64,000 bases of DNA from Sphingorhabdus sp. YGSMI21. GTDB lineage: Bacteria; Pseudomonadota; Alphaproteobacteria; Sphingomonadales; Sphingomonadaceae. A program made the position numbers and the translations under genes. The stretch is from NCBI RefSeq assembly GCF_002776575.1, contig NZ_CP022548.1:1565001-1629000 (forward strand). Direction: 5' to 3'. Shown here one piece after another: positions 39,752 to 48,990 of the stretch. Position 1 is the stretch's first letter. Each line of letters opens with the position of its first letter. Below the pieces are notes generated by a model. That model was not told the DNA's origin. It saw nothing but the letters and a program-made list of their open reading frames with translations, and ran no database searches.

Positions 39752-41986
39752 CTACTCCGCCGCCTCTAGTTCCACCGTCGCCTGTTTCGCCCTTACCCGG
39801 ATTGGGATGGCGCTCATCAGGGGAATGCCGGTGCGCTTGTCAAAATCGCGGTCGTTGAACGACAGTCGCCCGGTGTTACCGCCGGCGCCGAGCGGGTCTT
39901 CTTTCTCGTCGGGATTGGTGCCCCAGCTATGCGGTGTAGAGACGCAGCCGGCGCGCACGGTCTTGTCGGCCTTGGCAACGCAGCTGATGAAGGCGCGGGC
40001 CGATTCCAGCTCGACCGGCTGGTCCTCGGACAGGCCGAGCGCTTCCATATCGGCAGGGTTCATGAAGGCCGGATGATGCGGCACGCGTTTGCGCTGCACC
40101 GGATCCTCGTGCCAGTTGCTGTTGTGGATCGCGGTCATCCGCCGCCCGATCATCCGGAAGGGGAAGTCGCCATCCTCGACCGGTTCACCCAGCTTGGCGG
40201 CATATCCGGCGAGCTCTTCCATCATCGCGACATTGCCGACCGACAGCTTACCTTCCCAGCCGGCCGGTTTGGGTTGCACGAGCAGCGCCTGCGCTTCGAC
40301 GATCTTGCCCTTCTGCACCTCTTCATCCTCGTATAGCTTGGCGATATCGGCCGGGCAGCCGTTGAGCGAAGCGCTCCATGCGCTGATCGGATCGGGGGTT
40401 TCGCCGGGCTCGAAAGCCGTGGTCTTTTCCTCGCGCTCGTCGGGATGGGCGAGCAGAGCCCAAGATTTGACCTTGATCGTCTTGTCCATCTCGGACGCCA
40501 CCGCGTGGATGAACTGATATTCCTCGCACAGGTCCGAGCCTTCGGGGCTTTCCATGATCGGCAGGCTGGCCTGCGCATAATTATTCTCGAAACCCCAGCC
40601 GGCGCCGAATCCACCATAGATCTCGGGTGCTGCTGTATTGCCGTGCACTTCATAATGCAGTTTGGGCGCGATGACATAATCGGCGAGTTCGGCGGTTTTC
40701 GACATGCGAGGGTCGATGCAGACGAGCAGGTCGAGCGCCTTCATCGCTTCAAAGGTTTTGAGCTGATCGGGCCAGGCGAGCATCGGATTGCCACCGAGAC
40801 AGATCAGCGCCTTCACCTGCTTGTCGCCGGGTGTGAGGATTTCGTCGGGCAGGGCCGAGGTCGGCATGCCGGAAATGCTCTGCTCGAGATCGCGGCTGTG
40901 CAGCTTGCGGCCAAAGCCCCAGGCGGGGATCGGGCCGGGCGTCGCGGCAATCGGCGGGGCGGGCTTGGTGAACACGCCGGTGCGGCGGTTGAGATCGCCT
41001 TCGCGCAGCCAGTGGCCCATGATCGAGGTCAGCGCGAGGTTGAGATATTCGGTGATATTGCCACCACCCGACATATTGGTGCCGGTGCCGCCGCTGATAC
41101 TGGCTTTCTTCCAGCTGCCGTACATGCGCGCCGCGCGCTCGATATCCTCTGCCGCCACGCCGGCACGGTCAGCGGCCGGTCCGGCGTCAAAGGGCTGCAC
41201 GGCTTTTTTCAGCGCCTCGAAGCCGTCGACATCGCCGGCGACGAAATCCTTGTCGTACAATTCCTCGTTGATGACGATCTTGGCAATGGCGCCGAGCAGG
41301 ATCGGGTCCTGACCGGGGCGGCATTGCAGGTGGATGTCGGCCTGACGCGCGCTGTCGGTCACCCGCGGGTCGATCACGATCAGCTGCATTCCACGCTTCT
41401 TCGCGTCGTGCAGTTTCTTTGCCGGGTTCATACCGAGGCCGCCGTTCATCGATACCACCGGATTGGTGCCGATCAGCATCAGCCCGTCCCAGTCGCCAAC
41501 GCGTGGCGCGCCGGCGAGCCATGGGCCGATCAGGGCGCGGGCAATGCCCTTGCCGGGCTGGTCGATGGTGACGCTGTCATAGACCGAGGTCGATCCGATC
41601 GAGTCCATCAGCGCCAGCATGAAGGCATGGGCGTTGACATTGTTATAACCGAAAGTGCCGACATAGGAGGCAACGCTGTCGGGGCCATGTTCCTCGACGA
41701 TCCGCTCGAGCCGCGCGGCGATATCGCGCGCCGCATCGCGCCAGTGCACCGGCTGCTTCTCGCCGTTCTTCATGCCGCTATAGCTGGTCAGCAGCCGTGT
41801 ACCGAAACTGTGATAATTGGCCAGCTGCCGCCCCTTGATGCAGCTATAGCCTTCGAATTCAGGATTATCCTTGTCGCCATGGGTCTTCACCGGAACGCCG
41901 TCCTCGAAATCGACAATCAGTCCGCAATGGGCGTGGCAGGCCCGGCACATCACATGTTTCTGTCCGGTAAACGCTTCGGTGACCAT
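39752..41986 (-). CDS. Molybdopterin-dependent oxidoreductase, DMSO reductase family
   Basis: A 744-residue DMSO-reductase-family subunit. An N-terminal 4Fe-4S motif CRACHAHC...C (about residues 15-50, then IKGR) leads into molybdopterin-binding blocks: LIGTNPVVS, IVIDPRVTDSA, LICLGGNP and the C-terminal TPHSWGTNP. No Tat signal is present, so it is cytoplasmic, and no partner FeS or membrane subunit is adjacent. The GTG at 41998 overlaps the ribosome site GGAGAG, so the ATG at 41986 is the start. It shares a divergent promoter region and an operator (42039) with an acyl-CoA dehydrogenase. Substrate unknown; related enzymes include formate dehydrogenases and anaerobic hydroxylases. Confidence 0.88.
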   Translation of the reverse strand: MVTEAFTGQKHVMCRACHAHCGLIVDFEDGVPVKTHGDKDNPEFEGYSCIKGRQLANYHSFGTRLLTSYSGMKNGEKQPVHWRDAARDIAARLERIVEEHGPDSVASYVGTFGYNNVNAHAFMLALMDSIGSTSVYDSVTIDQPGKGIARALIGPWLAGAPRVGDWDGLMLIGTNPVVSMNGGLGMNPAKKLHDAKKRGMQLIVIDPRVTDSARQADIHLQCRPGQDPILLGAIAKIVINEELYDKDFVAGDVDGFEALKKAVQPFDAGPAADRAGVAAEDIERAARMYGSWKKASISGGTGTNMSGGGNITEYLNLALTSIMGHWLREGDLNRRTGVFTKPAPPIAATPGPIPAWGFGRKLHSRDLEQSISGMPTSALPDEILTPGDKQVKALICLGGNPMLAWPDQLKTFEAMKALDLLVCIDPRMSKTAELADYVIAPKLHYEVHGNTAAPEIYGGFGAGWGFENNYAQASLPIMESPEGSDLCEEYQFIHAVASEMDKTIKVKSWALLAHPDEREEKTTAFEPGETPDPISAWSASLNGCPADIAKLYEDEEVQKGKIVEAQALLVQPKPAGWEGKLSVGNVAMMEELAGYAAKLGEPVEDGDFPFRMIGRRMTAIHNSNWHEDPVQRKRVPHHPAFMNPADMEALGLSEDQPVELESARAFISCVAKADKTVRAGCVSTPHSWGTNPDEKEDPLGAGGNTGRLSFNDRDFDKRTGIPLMSAIPIRVRAKQATVELEAAE

Positions 41987-42038
41987 ATTTCTCTCCACAG
42001 GCTAAATTTTGCGGGTCCCGACCATTGCTTTTTGCAAT

Positions 42039-42054
42039 TTAATCGTTCAATTAA
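42039..42054. promoter_or_regulatory. 16-bp palindromic operator in a divergent promoter
   Basis: TTAATCGTTCAATTAA lies between the molybdopterin oxidoreductase start (52 bp away, minus strand) and the acyl-CoA dehydrogenase start (79 bp away, plus strand), a place where one site can control both genes. Confidence 0.75.
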
Positions 42055-42133
42055 CCCGCTATCGATTCAAGCAATATCGCAGGCAATGGGACCATGCCAC
42101 TGGCCCTATTGATAAGAATTTGGGAGCAAGATC

Positions 42134-43348
42134 ATGGCCGACAAACCAAGTGCAGCCGAACTGAAGGATTATGCCGAACAGGCGGATGCCTGGTTCAAGG
42201 AGAATACGGTCCGGGATCCGGGCTTCATGCTGCCTTTGACCTTCATGGAAGTGTCGACCGACGAACAGTTCGATTTCCTCCGCGACTGGCAGCGCAAAGT
42301 CTATGAAGCGGGCTATCTCGGTGCCAGCTGGCCAAAGGAATATGGCGGCGGCGGACTGCACAGCGAGTTTCAGCGGGTCGCCACAAGGGCGATGAAGAAA
42401 TATGACGCGCCGATCATGCTCAACGCGATCGGCAACGGCTGGGCCGGGCCGCTGATCCTCGATCTCGGCACCGAAGAGCAGAAACAGAAATATATCAAAC
42501 CGATGCTCAGCGCCGAGGATATCTGGTGCCAGGGATTTTCCGAACCGGAAAACGGATCCGATCTCGGCAATGCGCAATTGAAGGCGGTCCGCGATGGCGA
42601 TGAATATGTGCTCAACGGCTCGAAAATCTGGACCTCGCTCGGCGATCGCGCAAAATATATGATCCTGCTGGCGCGCACCGATTTCGATGCACCGAACAAA
42701 TATGCCGGCCTCAGCTTCTTCCTCAACCCGATGAAGATTGACGGCATCACCACCAGCCGGATCAAGAAACTGACCGGCGAATATGGCTTCGTCCAGACCT
42801 TTTTCACCGACGCTCGCATTTCCGCAGATTGTCTGTTCGGCGGCGAAGGCAATGGCTGGTCGATGGCGATGAAGACGCTCGAATATGAGCGCGGCGCCAA
42901 GGTCAAGCCGGTCGGCGGTTTCTTCGTCAAGGAGCTCGACGTGATGGAAATTGTCGAACTGGCGAAAAATTCGGTGCGCAACGGCAAGCCCTTGCTCGAC
43001 GATCCGGTGATGCGCGACAAGATGACGCAATATATGATCGATATCCAGGCGCTGAACCTGAACAACACGCGCCGGCGGATGCCGCAGCTGATGCAGGACA
43101 AGCCGATGGGCTTGCCGCTGATGAACAAGCTGGCGCGCACCGAACTGATCCGCGAGTTGACCGAATTTTCGCTGGCCTTCCAGGGTAGCAAGGCGGGCTA
43201 TTATGTCGGCGATGAAAATGCGGTCGACGATGGCTATTGGCATCGCAGCTATCTCAACAGTTTTTCCGCCACGATTGGCGGGGGCACCTCCGAGATTCAG
43301 CGCAATATTGTCGCAGAGCATGCGCTGGGACTGCCGAAAACGCGATAA
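42134..43348 (+). CDS. Acyl-CoA dehydrogenase, alpha-type
   Basis: A 404-residue acyl-CoA dehydrogenase: N-terminal helical domain with SWPKEYGGGG, the FAD/substrate strand block with FSEPENGSDLGN and KIWTSLGDRA, and C-terminal GGGTSEIQRNIVAEHALGLP. The GGTSEIQR end is typical of the FAD-binding alpha subunit of the heteromeric acyl-CoA dehydrogenases of steroid side-chain degradation as well as of ordinary homotetramers. The next gene is a second, beta-type member. AGCAAGATC precedes the ATG, a weak site. The operator at 42039 is upstream. Confidence 0.92.
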   Translation: MADKPSAAELKDYAEQADAWFKENTVRDPGFMLPLTFMEVSTDEQFDFLRDWQRKVYEAGYLGASWPKEYGGGGLHSEFQRVATRAMKKYDAPIMLNAIGNGWAGPLILDLGTEEQKQKYIKPMLSAEDIWCQGFSEPENGSDLGNAQLKAVRDGDEYVLNGSKIWTSLGDRAKYMILLARTDFDAPNKYAGLSFFLNPMKIDGITTSRIKKLTGEYGFVQTFFTDARISADCLFGGEGNGWSMAMKTLEYERGAKVKPVGGFFVKELDVMEIVELAKNSVRNGKPLLDDPVMRDKMTQYMIDIQALNLNNTRRRMPQLMQDKPMGLPLMNKLARTELIRELTEFSLAFQGSKAGYYVGDENAVDDGYWHRSYLNSFSATIGGGTSEIQRNIVAEHALGLPKTR

Positions 43349-43366
43349 ATCTGAAGCCGTGAACCG

Positions 43367-43437
43367 CCGTTCATCCTGAGCTCGTCGAAGGACATTTATC
43401 AACGAGAGATGTGGTTCGACAGGCTCACCACGAACGG
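43367..43437. repeat. REP-like palindrome between two acyl-CoA dehydrogenase genes
   Basis: Diverged copy of the TTCGTCCTGAGCTTGTCGAA family (arms near 43367-43392 and 43413-43437) in the 121-bp spacer of the dehydrogenase pair. Confidence 0.75.
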
Positions 43438-43469
43438 TCTTGAGGCCAATTTGGGAATTGAGGATATAT

Positions 43470-44594
43470 ATGGATAATCTAGGCACAATCGGGACAACCG
43501 AAGAGCAGATCGAACTGATGGACGTGGCGACCAATTTCTGTCGCGACAAAAGCCCGGTCGACAAGGTGCGCGCGCTGATCGACGATGATCTCGGCTATGA
43601 TCCCGGCATCTGGAAAGAAATCGGCGAGCTCGGCTGGCTGGCGATCGCGATTCCCGAAGCGCATGACGGGGTTGGCCTGTCGATGGCCGAAGTTGTGCCG
43701 ATTGCCGAGCAGATGGGCCGCAATCTGATGAGCACGCCTTTTGGTTCAACCACCTTGGCGGCACAGGCGTTACTGGCTGGTGGCAGCGAAGCGCAGCAAG
43801 CCGCGTGGCTGCCGAAAATCGCGGCGGGTGCAGCGGCAACGCTGGCCCTGCGCGAAGACAATGGCGACTGGGACCTGTCCAATATCGACGCGACCGGCAG
43901 TGTGAGCGGCGACAATGTGAGCCTGTCCGGCAAGAAGCAACTGGTGCTCTGGGCCGATAGCGCGGAACTGATCATCGCTTCGGTGAAGATCGACGGCGCG
44001 GTCCGCTTTGCCCTGATCGAACGCTCGACCCTGCCCGAAGGATCGCTGCGCCGCGAGACGGTGATTGATGAGACCGCGCGCAGCTATGAAGTGACTCTCG
44101 ACGGTGTCACTATCCCGGCTGATGCGCTGTTCGATGCAGGCCGGACCCGCGAAACGCTGGAGAAAATCGAACTGGCGGCGGGCCTGATCCATGCCGCGGA
44201 AATGACCGGCGGCGCGCAGGCGGTGATCGATTATACGCTGGAATATCTTAAGACCCGCAAACAGTTCGGCAAGATTATTGGCAGCTACCAGGCGCTGAAA
44301 CACCCGACGGTCAACAATTATGTCGAATATGAAAAAGCGCGGACGCATCTCTACAGCGCGGCGCACAGCTGGGGCGAACAGGGACGCGGCGAGGTTGCTG
44401 TCCGTATGGCGGCGGCGCAATCCCATTCGAGCTATTCCACCGCGGCAGACCGGGCGATCCAGTTTCACGGCGGCTTTGGCTTCACCCATGATTGCGACGC
44501 CCAGCTGCACCGGCGCAAAGCGATTTTGTCAGGTGCCCTGATCGGCGACGCCGCCTACCAGCGGTCGAAACTGGCTAACCTGTTGTTTGATTGA
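43470..44594 (+). CDS. Acyl-CoA dehydrogenase, beta-type partner
   Basis: A 374-residue acyl-CoA dehydrogenase-family protein. It keeps the fold blocks (WLAIAIPEAHDGVG, RKQFGKIIGSYQALKH) but ends in FHGGFGFTHDCDAQLHRRK, the beta-type ending, lacks the clear FAD-loop SEP motif of alpha subunits, and has a shortened middle. In heteromeric enzymes the beta subunit completes FAD or acyl binding, so it probably assembles with the 42134-43348 product. The ATG at 43470 has GAGG 6 bases upstream; the frame is open from 43440. Confidence 0.9.
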   Translation: MDNLGTIGTTEEQIELMDVATNFCRDKSPVDKVRALIDDDLGYDPGIWKEIGELGWLAIAIPEAHDGVGLSMAEVVPIAEQMGRNLMSTPFGSTTLAAQALLAGGSEAQQAAWLPKIAAGAAATLALREDNGDWDLSNIDATGSVSGDNVSLSGKKQLVLWADSAELIIASVKIDGAVRFALIERSTLPEGSLRRETVIDETARSYEVTLDGVTIPADALFDAGRTRETLEKIELAAGLIHAAEMTGGAQAVIDYTLEYLKTRKQFGKIIGSYQALKHPTVNNYVEYEKARTHLYSAAHSWGEQGRGEVAVRMAAAQSHSSYSTAADRAIQFHGGFGFTHDCDAQLHRRKAILSGALIGDAAYQRSKLANLLFD

Positions 44595-44633
44595 AAAACA
44601 TCCGCGGTAACGGAAAAGAAGGAAGATAAATTA

Positions 44634-44693
44634 TCACGCGAAGACGCGAAGCCACGAAGAAGGATATCTTTGCGCCTTCGCGTCTTCGCGTGA
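44634..44693. repeat. 18-bp inverted repeat between acyl-CoA dehydrogenase and crotonase genes
   Basis: TCACGCGAAGACGCGAAG (44634-44651) pairs perfectly with 44676-44693 across a 24-base loop. It is a dispersed intergenic palindrome type without a U-run. Confidence 0.8.
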
Positions 44694-44758
44694 GAAATTT
44701 GAAATCTGATTGAATGCGGTTCCAGCGCTTGCTGGGTCCACTATAAAGGAGAAATAAA

Positions 44759-45517
44759 ATGTCTGAAGTACTCACCGATATCCAGGACGGTTTCATCATC
44801 GTCACGATCAACCGGCCCGACGCCAAGAACGCGATGACCAAGGCGGCAGCCGAAGGCATTCGCGCGGCGATGGAACAGCTAGATAATGATAATAGCCTCA
44901 ACGCTGGTATCATCACCGGCGCTGGCGGAACATTCTGTTCCGGCATGGATCTCAAGGGCTTTCTGCGCGGCGAAACGCCATCGGTCAAAGGCTATGGCTT
45001 TGGCGGGATCACCGAAACGGGTCCGGAAAAGCCGCTGATCGCTGCGGTCGAGGGCTATGCACTGGCTGGCGGTCTCGAACTGGCTCTGGCCTGCGACCTG
45101 TGCGTTGCCAACGTGAACGCGAAATTCGGCATCCCCGAAGTGAAGCGCAGCCTCGTGGCAGCGGCTGGCGGCGTGATCAAGTTGCAGCAGATTGTCGGCA
45201 AGCGCATCGCCATGGAATGGGCCCTAACCGGTGATTTCTTTACCGCACAGCGCGCCTATGAAGTCGGTTTCGTCAACCGCGTGACCGAGGGCGCCGCTCT
45301 CGAGGCCGCAATCGAGCTGGCGACGACCGTTGCGGCCAATGGTCCACTGGCGCTGAAGGCGACCAAGAAGATCATCAACGAAAGCTATGACTGGACCAGC
45401 GAAGAAGCCTGGAAGAAACAGGCCGAAATCACCACGCCGGTTTTCACCTCCAAGGATGCGCAGGAAGGCTCGCTGGCCTTCGCCCAGAAGCGCAAGCCTG
45501 ACTGGAAGGGTGAATAA
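44759..45517 (+). CDS. Enoyl-CoA hydratase/isomerase family protein (crotonase)
   Basis: A 252-residue crotonase. Oxyanion-hole blocks are TFCSGMDLKGF (about residues 60-70) and EGYALAGGLELALACDL (about 98-114); the Glu in PEVKRSL occupies the second catalytic position. It would hydrate, isomerise or hydrolyse a CoA thioester. AAAGGAG lies 7 bases before the ATG. An alpha/beta hydrolase gene follows after 9 bp and the dehydrogenase pair precedes it, so it belongs to an acyl-CoA degradation unit. Confidence 0.93.
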   Translation: MSEVLTDIQDGFIIVTINRPDAKNAMTKAAAEGIRAAMEQLDNDNSLNAGIITGAGGTFCSGMDLKGFLRGETPSVKGYGFGGITETGPEKPLIAAVEGYALAGGLELALACDLCVANVNAKFGIPEVKRSLVAAAGGVIKLQQIVGKRIAMEWALTGDFFTAQRAYEVGFVNRVTEGAALEAAIELATTVAANGPLALKATKKIINESYDWTSEEAWKKQAEITTPVFTSKDAQEGSLAFAQKRKPDWKGE

Positions 45518-45526
45518 GCCAGGCAT

Positions 45527-46486
45527 ATGGCAAACACAGATATTGTAGACCAGTGGGCAGCGTCACATGACCTGCCCGCATGGTTCGTTCGCGCGATGGA
45601 CGTCCCGCGCGAGGAAGCCTTTGTCGAAGTCGACGGGCACAAGGTCCATTATTTCCGTTGGGGCACGCGCGGCAAGCCGCCGCTGCTGATGACCCACGGC
45701 TTTCTTGCGCACGCGCGCTGCTTTGCCTTTATCGCGCCCTTTCTGGCGGAAGACTATGATATCGTCGCCTATGACCTTGCCGGGATGGGCGAGAGCGAGA
45801 TGATCCCGGATTGTGACGGGATCAAGCGGGCCAAGCGGATGGTGGCCATTGCAGACGCGCTGGACCTGTTCGCCGGACCGGTGAAGCCCAAGATCATCGC
45901 CCACAGCTTCGGCTCTGGCGTGGCACTGCAGGCGATGGAGCTGGCCGGTGACCGTTTCGGTGGTCTGGTTATTTGTGACCTGATGGTGTTGCGGCCCGAA
46001 CGGCTGATCGCTCATTTCAAGGGTGGCGGCGGGCCTCCCGGATCGGGCCGCTCGGATCGGCCCAACAAGCTCTACCCCGACTATGAGGCGGCATATGGAC
46101 GTTTCGTTCTCTCGCCGCCGCAAGCGGTGCAGCAGCCGTTTCTGTTCGACTATATGGCCTATCATTCGCTGCGCCGGGTCGAGGACGGCGAGACGCAAGG
46201 CTGGTCCTGGAAATTCGATCCGATGGTATTCCATCGCCATGAGGAGGATCAGGAAAAATGGCTGCAGACAGGCCAGCGGATCGTCGATCTGCCGCACCGG
46301 GTGGCCATCGTCTATGGCGAGAATAGCAGATTATTTGATGGTGATAGCGCGGATTATCTGCGCGAGCTTGGCGGGAATCACGTTCCGATGATCGCGGTAC
46401 CCGAAGCCGAACATCATCTGATGCTCGATCAACCGCTGGCTTTGGTCACCGCGCTCCGGTCCATTCTGGCGCTTTGGGCCGATTAA
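45527..46486 (+). CDS. Alpha/beta hydrolase
   Basis: A 319-residue alpha/beta hydrolase: oxyanion segment MTHGFLAH (about residues 56-63), nucleophile elbow AHSFGSG (about 126-132, Ser), and the catalytic His in PEAEHHLMLD near the C-terminus. Family reactions include ester, C-C and thioester hydrolysis; the specific substrate is unknown. It starts 9 bp after the crotonase gene and is probably co-transcribed with it. The stop is followed by a spacer and an unrelated RcnB-like gene. Confidence 0.9.
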   Translation: MANTDIVDQWAASHDLPAWFVRAMDVPREEAFVEVDGHKVHYFRWGTRGKPPLLMTHGFLAHARCFAFIAPFLAEDYDIVAYDLAGMGESEMIPDCDGIKRAKRMVAIADALDLFAGPVKPKIIAHSFGSGVALQAMELAGDRFGGLVICDLMVLRPERLIAHFKGGGGPPGSGRSDRPNKLYPDYEAAYGRFVLSPPQAVQQPFLFDYMAYHSLRRVEDGETQGWSWKFDPMVFHRHEEDQEKWLQTGQRIVDLPHRVAIVYGENSRLFDGDSADYLRELGGNHVPMIAVPEAEHHLMLDQPLALVTALRSILALWAD

Positions 46487-46636
46487 GGCCCCGCTAGCTG
46501 ATCGCCAGATGAACCGGAACGGGTTTCTGCGACAATCTAGTACAAAATAGCGTGAATCTGACAAAGGCCTGCGACAGGTCTCCCCTATTTCTACCTGTGA
46601 CGCCGCAGTTGGCGCCAGATAGAAAAGGATTTGAAC

Positions 46637-47062
46637 ATGAAAAAGTTTCTGATGGCTATGGCAGTAACAACCATGGCGGTGTCTCCAATGGTTACCGCCC
46701 AGGCTCAGGCTGCTCCGCGTGACAATGTCGAGCGGTCGCATAAAACGACGAGCCAGAAAACGGTGACCAACAAGCAGGGCAAGCGTACCGTGACCAAGAC
46801 GGTTACGAAGCAGAAGGCCGCTCCCGTTCGCTACAGCAAGACCCGTTACAGCACGAACCAGAACCACCGGAACTGGACCAAGGGCCAGCGGTTTGACCGG
46901 CGCTATGCCACCAATTACCGGGTGATCGATAATCCCCGTGCCTATCGGCTCTCCAATGCGCCGCGCGGTTACCAGTGGGTCCGGTCCGGCAATGATGCGG
47001 TGCTGATCGCTGTGACCAGCGGCATCATCGGAGCGGTTATCGGCAACGCGATTTCCCGTTAA
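46637..47062 (+). CDS. RcnB-family small exported protein
   Basis: A 141-residue protein with a signal peptide (cut near AQAA, about residue 27), a Lys/Thr/Arg-rich middle, and a RcnB-type C-terminus: YRLSNAPRGYQWVRSGNDAVLIAV followed by a short hydrophobic SGIIGAVIGNAI end. The ATG at 46637 has AAGGA 7 bases before it; the TTG at 46631 is too close. Its larger relative lies at 25009-25935. The function in sphingomonads is unknown; a strong terminator follows. Confidence 0.86.
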   Translation: MKKFLMAMAVTTMAVSPMVTAQAQAAPRDNVERSHKTTSQKTVTNKQGKRTVTKTVTKQKAAPVRYSKTRYSTNQNHRNWTKGQRFDRRYATNYRVIDNPRAYRLSNAPRGYQWVRSGNDAVLIAVTSGIIGAVIGNAISR

Positions 47063-47084
47063 ACCGAACGATCAACCATTAAAC

Positions 47085-47117
47085 AAAAGCCCCCGGAAGC
47101 GATTCCGGGGGCTTTTT
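47085..47117 (+). terminator. Rho-independent terminator after the RcnB-family gene
   Basis: Stem GCCCCCGGAA (47089-47098) and TTCCGGGGGC (47103-47112) with a GCGA tetraloop and TTTTT. It has an A-run on the left and may also serve the convergent PspA gene. Confidence 0.92.
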
Positions 47118-47186
47118 GTGCCTATAGGAGACCGGTATAAATGAAGCGTCTCCGGTCTGGAAATACCGGAAGCCACATTGGCCGGT

Positions 47187-47858
47187 CTATTTGCTTTTGC
47201 CGCCTTTGGCTTTCATCGCTTTTTTCATCGCCGCCAGCCGCTCTTCGACTTCGGAGTGTCGCTGCATTTTGCCGATTTCCGTAGCATGTTTTGAAGTGCC
47301 ATTCACGCCGCCAGCCAGTTCCATGGTGCGGTCAAAGGTTGCTTCGGCACGTTCGACTTTCCGGTCAACGCTTCGGTCGGATTTGGACTTGCTATCGCTG
47401 GTAGCGCTATTCTCGCTCATCATCTTTTCAAACGCGGCGAGTTCATCTTCCATGACAGCTTTGCGGGCAGCAAGCTCTTCCAGCAAGCCGTCGAGACGGC
47501 TGGCATCTGTCTTTGCAGATGCTTCCTGACCCTTGAAATGCTTGACCTTGGCCTCAAATTCCATCTGCTGCATGATCGCGGCTTCGGCCAGATCCTCACG
47601 GCCTTTCTCGAGGGTGAACTGCACTTTGCCCAACCATTCTTCCGCCCGCTGGGCCGACAGTTTCTGCTGGCCAACGGCCTGGCTCTGGCGATCGAGGGCC
47701 TCCTCATGTTCGCCGCGAACCTTCTCTATCGCCCGGTCAACCTCCCGAATGGCTTCGCGCATCAGGCTGGTCCCGCTGGCGCGTTCGGCGTGATCGAGAG
47801 CGGACTCGATCCCCGCCGAAACAACCCGCTTTGCCCGCAAGTAAAATGGTTCTGCCAT
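47187..47858 (-). CDS. PspA/IM30 family protein
   Basis: A 223-residue, almost fully helical coiled-coil protein. The N-terminal amphipathic part (FYLRAKRVVSAGIESALDHAE) and the long heptad region (about residues 36-150) with LSAQRAEEWLGKVQFTLEKG fit the PspA/IM30 (ESCRT-III-like) family, which coats and repairs the inner membrane under envelope stress. The C-terminal Lys-rich tail (about residues 190-223) is atypical for PspA. It is alone and convergent with the preceding terminator; no pspBC or pspF is visible. Confidence 0.82.
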   Translation of the reverse strand: MAEPFYLRAKRVVSAGIESALDHAERASGTSLMREAIREVDRAIEKVRGEHEEALDRQSQAVGQQKLSAQRAEEWLGKVQFTLEKGREDLAEAAIMQQMEFEAKVKHFKGQEASAKTDASRLDGLLEELAARKAVMEDELAAFEKMMSENSATSDSKSKSDRSVDRKVERAEATFDRTMELAGGVNGTSKHATEIGKMQRHSEVEERLAAMKKAMKAKGGKSK

Positions 47859-47938
47859 GTTCGGATGCTCCGGATATGATTAAAGTCCAATGGGTAACCG
47901 AAATTGGCTATTAGTCAATCCGGAGCAAATTGGAGCGA

Positions 47939-48916
47939 TCAGCCCGCCAGAAAGCCCTTGAGCCGCTGGTTGATGATCTGGTCCGCTTCGGCCATGATCC
48001 GGTCGATCAGTTCCTGGCAGGTCGGGATATCGTTGATCAGGCCGGCGACCATGCCGCAGCTCCAGGCACCGGCATCCATCGTGCCTTCCATCATGATTTT
48101 CGGATAGACGCCCGCAACCTGTTCGATAACATCGGAGAATTGCAGGTCGGCGCCCTTTTCCTTTTCGATCTCGAGCAGTTTCTCGACCGCCGGGTTGGTC
48201 AGCACCCGCTCGGTGTTGCGCAGTGGGCGCATGACAAGCCGCGTGTCGAGCTCGCTGGCCGCGACAATCGCATCCTTCACATTCTGGTGCACCGGTGCTT
48301 CCTTGGTCGCGATAAAGCGCGTGCCCATGTTCATGCCTTCTGCGCCCATGGCGAGCGAGGCGACAAGGCTGCGGCCGTCGGCCTGACCACCGGAGGAGAC
48401 AAACGGAATATCCAGTTCGTCGGCGGCGCGGGGCAGCAGGATCATGTTCGGAATATCATCTTCGCCAGGGTGGCCGCCGCATTCGAAGCCGTCGACCGAG
48501 ACCGCGTCACAACCGATGCTCTGCGCTTTCAGCGCGTGGCGGACGGCGGTGCATTTGTGGATCACCTTGATGCCGGCATCGTGCAGAGCGGGGAGAACCT
48601 GAACCGGATTGTTGCCGGCGGTTTCGACGACCTTGACGCCGCCTTCGATGATCGCCTTGACCATGCCTTCATAATCGGGCGCGTTGACGACCGGCAGGAA
48701 GGTCAGGTTCACGCCGAACGGCTTGTCGGTCATGTCGCGGCATTTGGCGATTTCATCGGCCAGCGCGGCGGCGGACGGCTGGGTCAGCGCGGTGATGATG
48801 CCAAGGCCACCGGCGTTGGATACGGCTGCGGCGAGCTCGGCGAATCCGACATAATGCATGCCGCCCTGAATGATTGGATGTTCGATACCGAATAGCTCTG
48901 TGATACGTGTTTTCAT
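47939..48916 (-). CDS. Nitronate monooxygenase-family flavoprotein (2-nitropropane dioxygenase-like)
   Basis: A 325-residue TIM-barrel FMN protein: PIIQGGMHYV near the start, VDGFECGGHPGE at the flavin/substrate loop, and SSGGQADGRSL with MGTRFIATKEA for phosphate binding. Family members oxidise alkyl nitronates, but others reduce CoA thioesters: IpdC, in the steroid ring C/D pathway, belongs to this family. Its place between two acyl-CoA dehydrogenase clusters favours a CoA-ester role (inference). AGGAG lies 8 bases before the ATG at 48916. An operator (48975-48990) lies 58 bp upstream. Confidence 0.87.
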   Translation of the reverse strand: MKTRITELFGIEHPIIQGGMHYVGFAELAAAVSNAGGLGIITALTQPSAAALADEIAKCRDMTDKPFGVNLTFLPVVNAPDYEGMVKAIIEGGVKVVETAGNNPVQVLPALHDAGIKVIHKCTAVRHALKAQSIGCDAVSVDGFECGGHPGEDDIPNMILLPRAADELDIPFVSSGGQADGRSLVASLAMGAEGMNMGTRFIATKEAPVHQNVKDAIVAASELDTRLVMRPLRNTERVLTNPAVEKLLEIEKEKGADLQFSDVIEQVAGVYPKIMMEGTMDAGAWSCGMVAGLINDIPTCQELIDRIMAEADQIINQRLKGFLAG

Positions 48917-48974
48917 GGGCTTGGCTCCTGTTTTTGGAAGAATTGGAAGCATCTCTGCCCCCTTCCGGAATCAT

Positions 48975-48990
48975 TTAATCGCGCGATTAA
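48975..48990. promoter_or_regulatory. 16-bp palindromic operator, perfect copy
   Basis: TTAATCGCGCGATTAA is a perfect palindrome. It lies 58 bp before the flavoprotein start (48916, minus strand) and overlaps the TAA of the upstream acyl-CoA dehydrogenase gene. Confidence 0.8.

Noticed and set aside
40445..42112. 555-residue plus-strand frame opposite the molybdopterin oxidoreductase
   Set aside because: No domain features; the opposite strand carries the Fe-S and molybdopterin motifs. It is an antisense frame of high-GC coding sequence.
42059..43564. 501-residue minus-strand frame opposite the acyl-CoA dehydrogenase
   Set aside because: Spans the intergenic operator and ends in the next gene; no recognisable protein features.
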